Assembly (NCBI GenBank): GCA_964463485.1
Contig: CAYXDO010000035.1
Coordinates: 1-64,000 of the forward strand
Direction: 5' to 3'
Length of the DNA: 64,000 nt
DNA from: CAYXDO01 sp964463485
Lineage (GTDB): Bacteria > Myxococcota > Kuafuiibacteriia > Kuafuiibacteriales > Kuafuiibacteriaceae
Part shown: in pieces, positions 9,292 through 16,973 of the stretch
Layout of the letters: every line of letters begins with the position of its first letter
How positions within the stretch are numbered: the first letter of the stretch is position 1
Program-made: the position numbers and the translations under genes
The notes under the pieces: model-generated
What the model was told of the DNA's origin: nothing
Database searches by the model: none
The model's input: the letters and a program-made list of their open reading frames with translations, nothing else

Positions 9292-9708
9292 ATGTCGAGT
9301 TGGTTGAGGGATATGAGCACGGGGCGTCGGGTTGTCTTCGGGTTCTTGTTGCTCTGCGTTCTCGGAACTTGCTGTGCCGGGACAGGGGCCCTCATGCTCA
9401 TCCGAGGGATCAAGGAATGCGGCGCCTACCAGGATGCAGTCTCTTTGGCAGAGGCCGATCCGAGGGTCGCGAACATGCTCGGCGCGCCCGTAGAACCGAG
9501 TTGGTATGTGACCGGGTCGGTGAGTCTATCGAATGACGACGGAGAGGCTGATTTGGCGATTCCCTTCCGCGGATCCAAGAGCGAGGTTTCGGCCACACTT
9601 CACGTGATTGCGGAGAAAAAGGCCGGCGTGTGGAAGCTTCGGCGCTCGGATTTATCGAAAGATTCCGGCGGAGAGGTCATAGACCTCCTCGTTCCTGCCC
9701 CGATGTGA
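9292..9708 (+). CDS. Coa1-like small membrane protein
   Basis: This 138-residue protein starts at ATG 9292, eight bases after a GGGGG ribosome site. A short basic N terminus is followed by a single transmembrane helix (VVFGFLLLCVLGTCCAGTGA, ~16-35). The soluble domain contains LAEADPRVANMLGAPVEPSW, SVSLSNDDGEADLAIPFRG and GVWKLRRSD. This arrangement (helix, then 'phase of LG.P', then a beta-rich 'G..G.A...v.v.G..G.g.l.v.a....g.W.l..l') matches bacterial proteins annotated as cytochrome c oxidase assembly factor 1 (Coa1)-like. Their bacterial function is unproven. Divergent from the phosphatase gene. Confidence 0.72.
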   Translation: MSSWLRDMSTGRRVVFGFLLLCVLGTCCAGTGALMLIRGIKECGAYQDAVSLAEADPRVANMLGAPVEPSWYVTGSVSLSNDDGEADLAIPFRGSKSEVSATLHVIAEKKAGVWKLRRSDLSKDSGGEVIDLLVPAPM

Positions 9709-9724
9709 AAATCGCGCAGGGTCA

Positions 9725-9760
9725 GGCATGGCTCGTGGCTCGGGCATGGCTCGTGGCTCG
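9725..9760 (+). repeat. 18-bp exact tandem duplication
   Basis: The unit GGCATGGCTCGTGGCTCG occurs twice head to tail (9725-9742 and 9743-9760), just after the Coa1-like gene and at the edge of a decayed zone. It is probably a slipped-strand duplication. Confidence 0.9.
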
Positions 9761-9824
9761 AGAGCGCGGCTTGAATTTGGGTGGGCCCACCGAAAATCGG
9801 TCAATTTGGCTGAGCCGTGCTCGA

Positions 9825-10312
9825 GCCGTACTCCTCGGTCTAGGGAGGGAACGGGGAGGCGTGGCCGTCACTCATCATGGGTACGTGCGGCTCACGGACG
9901 ACCTCGAGCTCCTCGTGCGGAGAGAATCCGCGGAGCTCCTCGACGTTCATCCGCTTCGTTCGAGTTCGGACGGGTCCGAGAGAGTCGGATCGTCCAAGAG
10001 CCCACGCAGATCGATTTCCTCTTTGCCGGTGATCCCATCCGAAGGGCACCCGCAGACGTTTTCTTCCCCGACCCCGACGAGATCGCGTCGAGCCCCGGGG
10101 ATGCCGCCTACGTTGGTCTAGCGCCCCTGTTGGAACTCGAGCTCTGGTCATACCGCAAGCAAGATGTCGCTGACGCCGTTGCGCTTCTCGAGAAGTTGCA
10201 GGACATCGAATATGACGTCCGCGAGGCGCACTTCGACCCGAGATTGCGGCCCGAGCTTTGGCGGTTGAGGCAGGACGCGCTCGCAGAGTTGAGCTGGGAA
10301 GCGAGAGGTTGA
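9825..10312 (+). pseudogene. Frameshifted AbiEii-like nucleotidyltransferase
   Basis: The N-terminal part reads in one frame as GGVAVTHHGYVRLTDDLELL from about 9858. That is the GG-x-A-HG-x-R-x-T-D-D signature of nucleotidyltransferases of the AbiEii/DUF6036 type. The continuation (PTQIDFLFAGDPIRRAPADV, then GLAPLLELELWSYRKQDVAD, ending at 10312) is in a different frame. The switch lies around 9950-9990. Start codon and N-terminal residues are not apparent, so the gene has lost its 5' end and carries a frameshift. It is probably inactive. Confidence 0.65.
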
Positions 10313-10316
10313 CGCT

Positions 10317-10520
10317 TTACGCCGTCACGGGCTTGCCTGGTTCGCCTTCGCTCGTCGGAGCTCGCGAACGCGAGGTATTCACCGAGAACAGAGACGGAAA
10401 CGACGCGAGCACCTTCGGCTCATTGCGAAAAAGCCACTCCGCGGCCCTTCGGACTTCGTCGTACGACTCCTTCAGGCGCGTGTACGCGCGCGCGCTCAGC
10501 TCGCTCCACTCCGCCCCGAC
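10317..10520 (-). pseudogene. C-terminal fragment of an unrecognised protein
   Basis: An open minus-strand stretch of 67 codons reads SELSARAYTRLKESYDEVRR, then AAEWLFRNEPKVLASFPSLF, and ends at a TAA (10317-10319). It has natural protein composition but is closed upstream by TGA (10521-10523) and lacks a plausible start. I read it as the tail of a larger gene whose 5' part has gone. The remaining 10521-10714 holds no gene. Confidence 0.4.
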
Positions 10521-10571
10521 TCATCCGAACTCTCGAAATACTAGGTTTTCACGAATACCGAAGTCGCTGGA

Positions 10572-10593
10572 CCCCTACCCCCTACCCCCTACC
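10572..10593 (+). repeat. CCCCCTA heptamer repeat
   Basis: About three copies of a 7-bp unit (CCCCTACCCCCTACCCCCTA) lie in a gene-free stretch. This is a simple sequence repeat with no known role. Confidence 0.8.
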
Positions 10594-10714
10594 GGGCAGA
10601 TCGAAGATCAATCGGGGTCATGGACGAAGCGGAAGCTCTTCCGCCACACCGGTCCGCCTTGGCCCGTGAGCGAATATGCAGAGACGACGTCTCTTCTGTT
10701 GTCGCAGCACGCAA

Positions 10715-11614
10715 TCAGCAAGCCGCCTGATGTAGTTCGCCCGCTTCTGTGGGCCGAGACCACATCGTTCGTCCCGTACTCAGCGAGAAGAGGTTAATCC
10801 GATTGGCGCTTATTACGAAGATTCCTCGCGGCGTAACAACGGGAGGAAGGAGGCTCCGCGCTGTCACCCGTCGTCGCCACATTACGATCCCTTTGCGCGT
10901 GCGAACGGTGAACGCGTCTCCCTCTTCGGTCTCCTCCTCGTACCAAACGCGGCCGTCGCCAAGCACTCCGGCTCGGCTAACCCCGATTGAACTCGCAGTC
11001 CAGGTTAGCTTACGAGCCGAGGCAAGACCTATGCTGCGTCCCTCGCGAGTCCACACGGGAGTCAATCCCACGGCCGGCGTCGCCGTCCATACGACGTGCG
11101 GATTGTGGGACATCGAATATGCAACGTCACACTGCTCGCCACTGGGGCCAGCAAGAATCGTTGCGGGAAGTGGCACGGATTCCCTGCGCCAAACTTCGGC
11201 GAAAGCTCGGCTGTCGATTGCGACCAAACTACCCATCAGACCATCAGCGCCCAGCCAACCATCATCCAGCCCATCATCATCCAGTCTGGGCGACGGCGAG
11301 CCGAAGACAGCGCAATGCCCGGCGACCGTATGGAGGATTAGCCGTTCTCCGCGGCTCGGATCCCAAGTGCGCTCCCACCGGACCGTTCCTCGGTCGTCGG
11401 TGATCCACAGACGCCCGTTGCCATTCAGGAGAACTCCGTTGGTCACCGAAAAGACCTGGACGGCCGAACCTGCGGAAAACTCCCTCACCAGTCGTCCGCT
11501 GGCAGCGTCGAGGATGGACAGCCTTCCGCAGGTGTCCAGGACGTATACTTGGTGTATCACTCGCGGCGATCGAAATAACGCTTCGATCGCAGTCCGCGAG
11601 CGAACGTCCGCCAC
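10715..11614 (-). CDS. PQQ-like beta-propeller protein, possibly 5'-frameshifted
   Basis: This 299-residue protein has repeated blade motifs (VYVLDTCGRLSILDAASGRL, LWITDDRGTVRWERTW, GSLVAIDSRAFAEVWRRE, INLFSLSTGRTMWSR), typical of PQQ/WD-like propellers that bind or scaffold in the periplasm. As read from GTG 11614 it has no signal peptide. A neighbouring frame just upstream encodes MMCAARRSSTALLALALSSG, an ideal signal sequence, so a frameshift near 11600 may have separated signal and propeller. It lies in the decayed zone, which supports that view. Ligand unknown. Confidence 0.65.
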   Translation of the reverse strand: MADVRSRTAIEALFRSPRVIHQVYVLDTCGRLSILDAASGRLVREFSAGSAVQVFSVTNGVLLNGNGRLWITDDRGTVRWERTWDPSRGERLILHTVAGHCAVFGSPSPRLDDDGLDDGWLGADGLMGSLVAIDSRAFAEVWRRESVPLPATILAGPSGEQCDVAYSMSHNPHVVWTATPAVGLTPVWTREGRSIGLASARKLTWTASSIGVSRAGVLGDGRVWYEEETEEGDAFTVRTRKGIVMWRRRVTARSLLPPVVTPRGIFVISANRINLFSLSTGRTMWSRPTEAGELHQAAC

Positions 11615-11724
11615 TTGACAGTGCCAATGCGAGGAGGGCGGTGCTACTTCGTCGAGCCGCGCACATCATCGGATTCGCCGCTCTATCGGCCCAGGTGGAG
11701 TCAGGCGAGATTGCAGGTCGTACT

Positions 11725-11880
11725 CCCCGGCCTTTTCGAACAGTGCCCCGGCCTTTTCGAACAGTGCCGGGCACCGCTCGGAATCGAGGCGGCACCGCTC
11801 GGAATCGAGGCGCAGGCACCGCTCGGAATCGAGGCGCACCGCTCGGAATCGAGGCGGGGCACCCCTCGGAATCGAGGCGG
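11725..11880 (-). repeat. Two adjacent 21-bp tandem repeat arrays
   Basis: Array A is two copies of a 21-bp unit around CGGCCTTTTCGAACAGTG (11725-11745 and 11746-11766). Array B is five near-identical 21-bp units centred on CCGCTCGGAATCGAGG (starting about 771, 792, 816, 836 and 859 within 11-12 kb). Because 21 bases is seven codons, the minus strand stays open as repeated ALFEKAG and RLDSERC heptapeptides. Each B unit holds a CTCG/CGAG dyad. Probably a REP-like or slipped-strand array rather than a coding domain. Confidence 0.85.
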
Positions 11881-12410
11881 TGGGGTCGGAGACGAGGCGC
11901 GGCAACTGACCCGCTGCGGTAGCCTCGAAGAATCCGGCGCCAGACGCGGGCTCGTAGTGGGTGTCTCCGTCGAAGGCGACCTCGACGATATTTCGCGCGT
12001 CTGGCACGAATGGGAGCCTCACCGTCGCGCGGCCGTAGGCGTCCGTGGCGGCGATGACTTCGAACAGCCCGACTTTGACCCGAACAGTCTGCGTCATCAA
12101 TCGACTCGTCAATCGGCCGTCGAAGCCGTCCGCGAGCTGTACCAGGAGGTCGACGTCGTTCGTGACACTCACACTCAGCGCGTCGCCTACACGGGGGCGT
12201 GGAGCCGGCGAACGAGGCGCCACGATTCGAGCCGCGAGCACGTTGGCCCTCGAGCGCCCCCTGTGCGCGGCCCCAGGCTGCGCCGAGGCTCGGGCCAGCG
12301 CCAACGCGGCTCGATCTGCACGTGCGCTTCCTCGACGACGAACGTACTCTCCCGGTCGTCGAGCAGCAAGCGGCGTAGGTCTCGGGCCCTGACGCCCTGA
12401 CGCGTGGTGA
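11881..12410 (-). pseudogene. Broken beta-sandwich (Ig-like) protein
   Basis: Two minus-strand frames show protein-like sequence. One (about 12410-12300) reads TTRQGVRARDLRRLLLDDRE and FVVEEAHVQIEPRWRWPEP. The other (about 12290-11890) reads PRVGDALSVSVTNDVDLLVQ, LFEVIAATDAYGRATVRLPF and NIVEVAFDGDTHYEPASGAG. The second is typical of a bacterial Ig-like domain (T-D-x-x-G-x-A-x-V-x-L-P and F-x-G-D). The frame changes near 12290 and no start is evident. The 3' end runs straight into the 21-bp repeats, which may have been added to it. Confidence 0.5.
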
Positions 12411-12497
12411 GTGCGTCCGGGATTGTGCTCGCGCCGGACGCTGCGGATCGCTTCAACACGGTGTACGGGCTCGTCACCGCGCGGCTGGAGGCGTGAC

Positions 12498-12608
12498 GTG
12501 AAGCCGAACGAAACCTTCGAAACCAAGCACGCGCGGACACTCGATCTGACCACGCCCGAGGCCGGCGTGAAGAACCTTCCCGACGTCGTCGTCATCCCGC
12601 TCGAGTGA
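12498..12608 (+). CDS. Short unrecognised open frame
   Basis: A 36-codon frame from GTG 12498 to TGA 12608 (VKPNETFETKHARTLDLTTP, ending NLPDVVVIPLE) starts two bases after the stop of another short plus-strand frame (SGIVLAPDAADRFNTVYGL, then VTARLEA). The pair has natural composition and coupled spacing, so it may be a remnant of a plus-strand operon. No family is recognised. Confidence 0.25.
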   Translation: MKPNETFETKHARTLDLTTPEAGVKNLPDVVVIPLE

Positions 12609-12631
12609 TCGGCGAGAGCCGGCGTGCAGGC

Positions 12632-12952
12632 TCATGCGTTCGGCGATTTCAGTCTCGGCGGGTATTTTCTCATCGCGAGGCGCGCGCCGATGATGAACAC
12701 GACGCGGCGGGCGCGGTCATGCAGATAGTAGACGTGCAAGAGCGAGCGAGAGAGGAGCAGTCGCCTCACGCCGCGAAGTCGAGATCGGCGGAACATGGCG
12801 CCTGCATCCGGGAACAGATGCAGCAGCTGGATCGCATCTCCGAATTCCGCCTCGAAGACGGGGATTGTGGAGGCTCGGTTTGTCGTCCACCACTCAACGG
12901 TCTCCTCGAGCATGCGTAGGCCATCGTCCGTGATGACGACGCGAACCTTCAC
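12632..12952 (-). CDS. RelE/ParE-type toxin
   Basis: This 106-residue protein has the ParE/RelE fold pattern: an N-terminal strand-helix (VRVVITDDGLRMLEETVEWW), a middle with FGDAIQLLHLFPDAGAMFRR and RGVRRLLLSRSLLHVYYLHD, and the final strand RRVVFIIGARLAMRKYPP. RelE members cleave ribosome-bound mRNA and ParE members poison gyrase; the sequence does not decide which. Its ATG overlaps the stop of the upstream gene by four bases, the usual antitoxin-first arrangement. The pair sits about 0.5 kb from the tRNA scar, in keeping with stabilising an integrated element. Confidence 0.8.
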   Translation of the reverse strand: MKVRVVITDDGLRMLEETVEWWTTNRASTIPVFEAEFGDAIQLLHLFPDAGAMFRRSRLRGVRRLLLSRSLLHVYYLHDRARRVVFIIGARLAMRKYPPRLKSPNA

Positions 12953-13182
12953 GAGGTGCGTCGTGCCGTCAGCTTGGCGAGGAACTCGCTCGCCTCCGTG
13001 AACCGGCCAGTCGCGGCCTGTTCGAGACTTTTCTCGAGAGCACTGTCGAGCTCCGCCACTTCTTCGTCGGACATATCGTCGTCTTGATCAGCGAGGACGA
13101 CATCGAGCTCGGCCCCCTCCGGCCATCCCTCCGGCGCGGCCGCGACGAGGCGTCCTCCCTCGACCTTGAGTCGAATGCTCAT
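12949..13182 (-). CDS. Antitoxin partner of the RelE/ParE toxin
   Basis: This 77-residue protein is read from ATG 13182 (MSIRLKVEGGRLVAAAPEGW), giving a short beta-rich N terminus that could form a small DNA-binding domain. The acidic helical tail (DDMSDEEVAELDSALEKSLE) is the pattern of antitoxins that wrap their toxin. The last codons overlap the toxin start (ATGA). Autoregulation by the complex is expected for the family; I could not identify an operator. Confidence 0.72.
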   Translation of the reverse strand: MSIRLKVEGGRLVAAAPEGWPEGAELDVVLADQDDDMSDEEVAELDSALEKSLEQAATGRFTEASEFLAKLTARRTS

Positions 13183-13487
13183 GCATCGATGATAGCGGCG
13201 TGAAGGCGCTCGTGCCATCACGCCCGGTGCGCAGAATGAGGCCGCCTTGGCCCGAGCTGTGGGCTCGTCTGCCCCTCCTTCGACCCCATTCGACCTGATC
13301 GCCCGAACGCTTCCGTCGCCGTCCAACCGCTGCCGGTTCGACTGTGACGGACTGTGCTAAAAATGTGATAACTCGGAGCCCATTCGGGTCCATTCTGGAC
13401 CACTGGGCAGTTTGTGGATCCGACACAAATATACAGATTCATTGATCTATTGTGGTCTCGTGTGGTCCGGCGTTACACGCCTCGGAG

Positions 13488-13530
13488 GGGCTCATAACCC
13501 GAAGGCCGCAGGTTCAAATCCTGCCCCCGC
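13488..13530 (+). other. 3' half of a tRNA-Met gene (attachment-site scar)
   Basis: GGGCTCATAACCCGAAGG gives the 3' side of the anticodon arm with anticodon CAT, followed by a perfect T-arm (GCAGG TTCAAAT CCTGC) and the acceptor 3' strand CCCCGC. The 5' side is wrong: positions 27 and 28 of the anticodon stem do not pair, and no D-arm or matching 5' acceptor strand lies upstream. Identity to tRNA-Met therefore begins inside the anticodon arm, the usual crossover point for tyrosine integrases. The original terminator follows immediately. I infer the displaced 3' end of a tRNA gene at the edge of an integrated element. Confidence 0.72.
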
Positions 13531-13543
13531 TATGCGACTTATC

Positions 13544-13580
13544 AAAGACCTCGGTTCCCCCAGTGGGCGCCGAGGTCTTT
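13544..13580 (+). terminator. Rho-independent terminator after the tRNA fragment
   Basis: An 11-bp perfect stem (AAAGACCTCGG 13544-13554 with CCGAGGTCTTT 13570-13580) has a 15-base loop and is followed by T and C residues. It is the natural terminator of the original tRNA gene. The next 240 bases to 13820 are GC-rich with no gene I can defend. Confidence 0.85.
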
Positions 13581-13820
13581 TCATTTACAACGCTGATAAA
13601 GCCCGAAACGACCGCTCGGAAGGGTTCCGAGCCCGCCGGGGGCACCGAAGAGAAGGGTCGGGACCCCCGCAGGAGGCGGATCTTCTCGTTCCAGTGGGGT
13701 CGAGACCCCTCCCGGGCTCGGACGCGGACGGCCCGGCTCGTCATCGAGAGCTTCTCCAACTCCTTCTCCACCCCGCGCAACACCCGTGCGGCCACGCCCC
13801 ACCGCGCATGTGGCCAAGCC

Positions 13821-15923
13821 CTACTCCTTCCGGTCCTCGAGAACCTCCTCGAGGATCGACTTCACTCTCTCGGCGGCTCGCCCCCCACCGCCGGTGAGGC
13901 CTCCGTCGAGCGATCGCACGTCCGCCTGAGTCACGTCCACGTTGGGGACGAGGAGCGTCCGGTGAGCGGTCTCCGCGATGCGCCGGTCGAGCGATTCGTC
14001 GCCCGGCCTGCCCGGAAGGACGGCCGCAGACGCCAACTCACTGCCGTCAGGCAACGACAAACTCACCGAGCCCTCGCTCACGGCCAACAAGAGCCCGCCG
14101 GTGTCGAACTCGTAAAGCGGTGAGTCCTCCAGGAGCTCGATGGCTTCGAGCACGGGCTCGGAGTCCCCCTCGGCGACGACGTGAACAGGCAGCACGAAGC
14201 CGAGCCGCCGGACCACCCCCGGATCGGCGCTGAGCGCGATCGCGTAATAGACCGTGGCGTCCTCGAGGAGCTCGTCTCTTCGCGCGGCCTCCGCCGCGAC
14301 GGCCGCAGCGCGCGCCCGCAGGAGCACCTCCGACGGTCCGAACAGGTCGACTGCCCGCTTGGCAGAAGCGAAAGCTTCCTCGGTGCGGCCGGCGAGCAGG
14401 TAAGCCTCCGCGCGCAGCGCCAGGAATATCGGCTCGCTGATCTCCTTCTTCAGAGTCTCCACACCCTCGGACGACGCGATGGCCTCGAGCGCCACGCCCG
14501 GACCCACCACCGAGATCAGCTCGGCGTCGAGCCAGTTCGGGAGCTCCAAGGAGCCCGGACACTCAGGCCGCAACGTCGTCGCGAGCCGATCGTTGGTGGC
14601 CACGATGGCTGCGACCTTGCGTGCATCCAACCACGCATCGAATGCCAACTCGGCCGCCTTGGCCCGAAGCCTGAGTGCGACTTTGAACGGCGACCACGAG
14701 GCCTGCTCCCGCAAACGACGCGACTCCTCGAGCCGCACGGCCCGGTCGAGCAGGAGCGCCCCGCCATAGTTTTGCTCGAAGGCCGCGCTCGACGTGCCCT
14801 GCCGATCGGGCCGATGGACGGCGCGCGCGGTGATACGCAACGCGTCCGCGGTCAAGCCGGACACGATCAGCACCGCCGCCCCGGTGAGCTCCGCGTCCGT
14901 CTGGTCTTGCTGGTCGAAATACGAAGGCCGCCCCTGGCGATAGGTCCGCATCTCACGAAGCGCCCCGAGCGCCGCGCCGAACCTGCCCTGCCGCAAGTAC
15001 AGCTGGGACAAACGTCCCCACGGGTTGATCGTCCCTTCGACCACTCTCCGCGTCGATTCCAGGAGGAAAGTCTCGGCCTCCGCGAACTCACCCATCTCGA
15101 TCGCTGCCGCCGCGGCGTTCGACAACGCTACCCCGCCGTCGCTGCGACTCTCCTCGAGATACTCAGTAGCCGCCCGCTTGCACGCCTCGTACGAGCGCTC
15201 ACGATGGCGCTGCTCACTCTCGATGGCACACATCGCGGTGAGACCCACCGCGCGCCAATACCCATCGATCTCGTCCCCGCGATCGATCGCGTCCTGCGCC
15301 ACGAGCTCGGCCTCGCGCCAGCGCTCGAGCTTCATCAGCGGCCAGGCCTTGAGCGGATCGTAGTCATAACTCATCCGGTCTCGGAGGACGTCCACGTAAC
15401 GGATTTTTTCCTCGTGATGGTCCATCTCTCCGTGGACGTATACGAGCTCGAGCAGAATGCGCCGGAAGACCGAGAACGTCGCGTCGCTGTCTCCCGTGGG
15501 CCGGTCCCCGTGCTCGGCCACGAACAGCTTCTCGGCGCGGTGAAGGTGCGCGAGCGCCAAAGGCAAGTTGCCCTCGGCGACGTGCTGGGCCACCCCTTCG
15601 AGGTACTGAGCGCGATACGAGTCCGGATTCAGCCTGAGCGCCTTGCCCGCGACCGTTCTCAGACTCACGTAACTCTCCTGGAGCGCCAGACAGTACCCCG
15701 CTCGCTCCAGGTCGGTTCCACCAAACTCCTCGGCCCCGCCGCAGTCGGTGTGAAGCTCCGGCATGCCCTCGGGAGTCGCAGGGCGCACCGGCGCCGGCGG
15801 CGTCCCCGCCTCGTTGGCTCGGGGCCCCGCTTCGTCCCCAAACGCCGGCGTCGAAAGCAAAACGCCGGCGAGGATCGCCCGAGCCCCGACGGACCAGGCC
15901 AACCCGCGGACGAGCAATCTCAC
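13821..15923 (-). CDS. Periplasmic TPR-rich protein at the end of the MoxR operon
   Basis: This 700-residue protein has an N-terminal signal peptide (SVGARAILAGVLLSTPAFG). Multiple degenerate TPR-like helical pairs follow, such as NPDSYRAQYLEGVAQHVAEG, AWPLMKLERWREAELVAQDA, LSNAAAAAIEMGEFAEAETF and GRLSQLYLRQGRFGAALGAL. No enzymatic motif is seen. Its ATG overlaps the MoxR stop (ATGA), so it is co-translated with the MoxR/DUF58/transglutaminase set, in which TPR and BatE-like proteins often appear. A scaffold role for that envelope complex is an inference. Confidence 0.8.
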   Translation of the reverse strand: MRLLVRGLAWSVGARAILAGVLLSTPAFGDEAGPRANEAGTPPAPVRPATPEGMPELHTDCGGAEEFGGTDLERAGYCLALQESYVSLRTVAGKALRLNPDSYRAQYLEGVAQHVAEGNLPLALAHLHRAEKLFVAEHGDRPTGDSDATFSVFRRILLELVYVHGEMDHHEEKIRYVDVLRDRMSYDYDPLKAWPLMKLERWREAELVAQDAIDRGDEIDGYWRAVGLTAMCAIESEQRHRERSYEACKRAATEYLEESRSDGGVALSNAAAAAIEMGEFAEAETFLLESTRRVVEGTINPWGRLSQLYLRQGRFGAALGALREMRTYRQGRPSYFDQQDQTDAELTGAAVLIVSGLTADALRITARAVHRPDRQGTSSAAFEQNYGGALLLDRAVRLEESRRLREQASWSPFKVALRLRAKAAELAFDAWLDARKVAAIVATNDRLATTLRPECPGSLELPNWLDAELISVVGPGVALEAIASSEGVETLKKEISEPIFLALRAEAYLLAGRTEEAFASAKRAVDLFGPSEVLLRARAAAVAAEAARRDELLEDATVYYAIALSADPGVVRRLGFVLPVHVVAEGDSEPVLEAIELLEDSPLYEFDTGGLLLAVSEGSVSLSLPDGSELASAAVLPGRPGDESLDRRIAETAHRTLLVPNVDVTQADVRSLDGGLTGGGGRAAERVKSILEEVLEDRKE

Positions 15924-16960
15924 GTTCGCGCCATCGAGGCCCGGGCCAGCCTCTCGATCGCCGGACGCAGCGCGTCGGAAATCACCGCGTCGGCCTCGGC
16001 GGATCCGGCAGAGAGCTCCAAACGATGGCCGAACACGCGCGGCAAGATCGTCTCCAAGTCCTCGGCTCCTACGTAGTCACGACCGTAAATCATCGCGCGC
16101 GCCCGGAGCGCCGGCAGCGCCAACACCAACGAGCGCGTCGAGACGCCCTGAATCACCCTTCGATCCTGGCGAAGCGCGCGCGCAATATCCACGAGACTCT
16201 CGTGAACGAGCGTGTGGACGGCCACCCTCCGCTCGATCGTCCGCCGCGTCGCCAAAATCTCCCCGCGCGAGACCTTTGGCGTCGGCGGCGCTTGCCGCCG
16301 CTCCTCGATGCTCCGCAAGACGTCGAGCTCCGCGTCGCGCTCGATGTGAGTCATCCGGATCTTGAACAGGAAGCGATCGAGCTGCGCCACCGGCAGCGGG
16401 AACGTACCCGCGAGATCGAGCGGGTTCTGAGTCGCGATGACGAAGAACAGATCGTCGAGCGGCCGGGTGACGTTGTCGACGGTGACTTGCTTCTCCGCCA
16501 TCGCTTCGAGCATCGCGGCCTGGACCTTGGGGCTCGTTCGGTTGATTTCGTCGGCGAGCACGACGTGAGCGAAGATGGGTCCGGGCCGGAACGAAAACGT
16601 CCCGTGTTTCGGCTCGAAGACCGAGGTGCCCGTCACGTCGGAGGGCAACAAGTCGGGCGTGAACTGAATTCGCCTGAACGCCTCGATCACGCCGCGAGCG
16701 TCGGGCAATCGGTCATCGAGAATGGCCTCCCCGAGAGCCTTGGCCAAGGTCGTCTTGCCCGATCCCGGAAAGTCTTCCAAGAGCACGTGACCGTCCGACA
16801 ACAGCGCGATGAGCACGAGCTCGATGATTTCGTCGCGACCCCGCACGGCGACCCGAACGCGATCGAAGAGGCGGCGCGCGACGGCGAGGCAATCGTCGAG
16901 AGTGCCGTCGCTTTGTGGCGGCCGGGAGACGGGAAATTCTTGGTTGAGGGCTTCGGTCAT
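15920..16960 (-). CDS. MoxR-family AAA+ ATPase
   Basis: This 346-residue protein is read from ATG 16960 (MTEALNQEFPVSRPP), preceded by GGAG. It has Walker A (EDFPGSGKTTLAKALGEAIL), Walker B (VVLADEINRTSPKVQAAMLE), the MoxR-specific segment MAEKQVTVD, and sensor-1/arginine region FFVIATQNPLDLAGTFPLPV followed by AQLDRFLF. A C-terminal lid domain follows. MoxR ATPases act as chaperones for DUF58/VWA partners and surface-protein maturation. It lies 13 bases after the transglutaminase stop and overlaps the TPR gene. Confidence 0.93.
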   Translation of the reverse strand: MTEALNQEFPVSRPPQSDGTLDDCLAVARRLFDRVRVAVRGRDEIIELVLIALLSDGHVLLEDFPGSGKTTLAKALGEAILDDRLPDARGVIEAFRRIQFTPDLLPSDVTGTSVFEPKHGTFSFRPGPIFAHVVLADEINRTSPKVQAAMLEAMAEKQVTVDNVTRPLDDLFFVIATQNPLDLAGTFPLPVAQLDRFLFKIRMTHIERDAELDVLRSIEERRQAPPTPKVSRGEILATRRTIERRVAVHTLVHESLVDIARALRQDRRVIQGVSTRSLVLALPALRARAMIYGRDYVGAEDLETILPRVFGHRLELSAGSAEADAVISDALRPAIERLARASMART

Positions 16961-16973
16961 CGGGGCTCCATGA

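Noticed and set aside
10258..10797. A 179-codon plus-strand open frame as a gene.
   Set aside because: Composition is poor, and it is antisense to a better-supported protein fragment and the end of the propeller gene.
11725..11880. The tandem arrays as a CRISPR.
   Set aside because: Units are contiguous or a few bases apart with no unique spacers, and no cas genes are present.
13480..13535. A complete tRNA gene at this site.
   Set aside because: No 5' acceptor strand or D-arm pairs with the 3' half, and the anticodon stem fails beyond three pairs.
14181..16076. A 631-codon plus-strand open frame opposite the TPR and MoxR genes.
   Set aside because: Shadow of two well-supported minus-strand genes; no protein family features.
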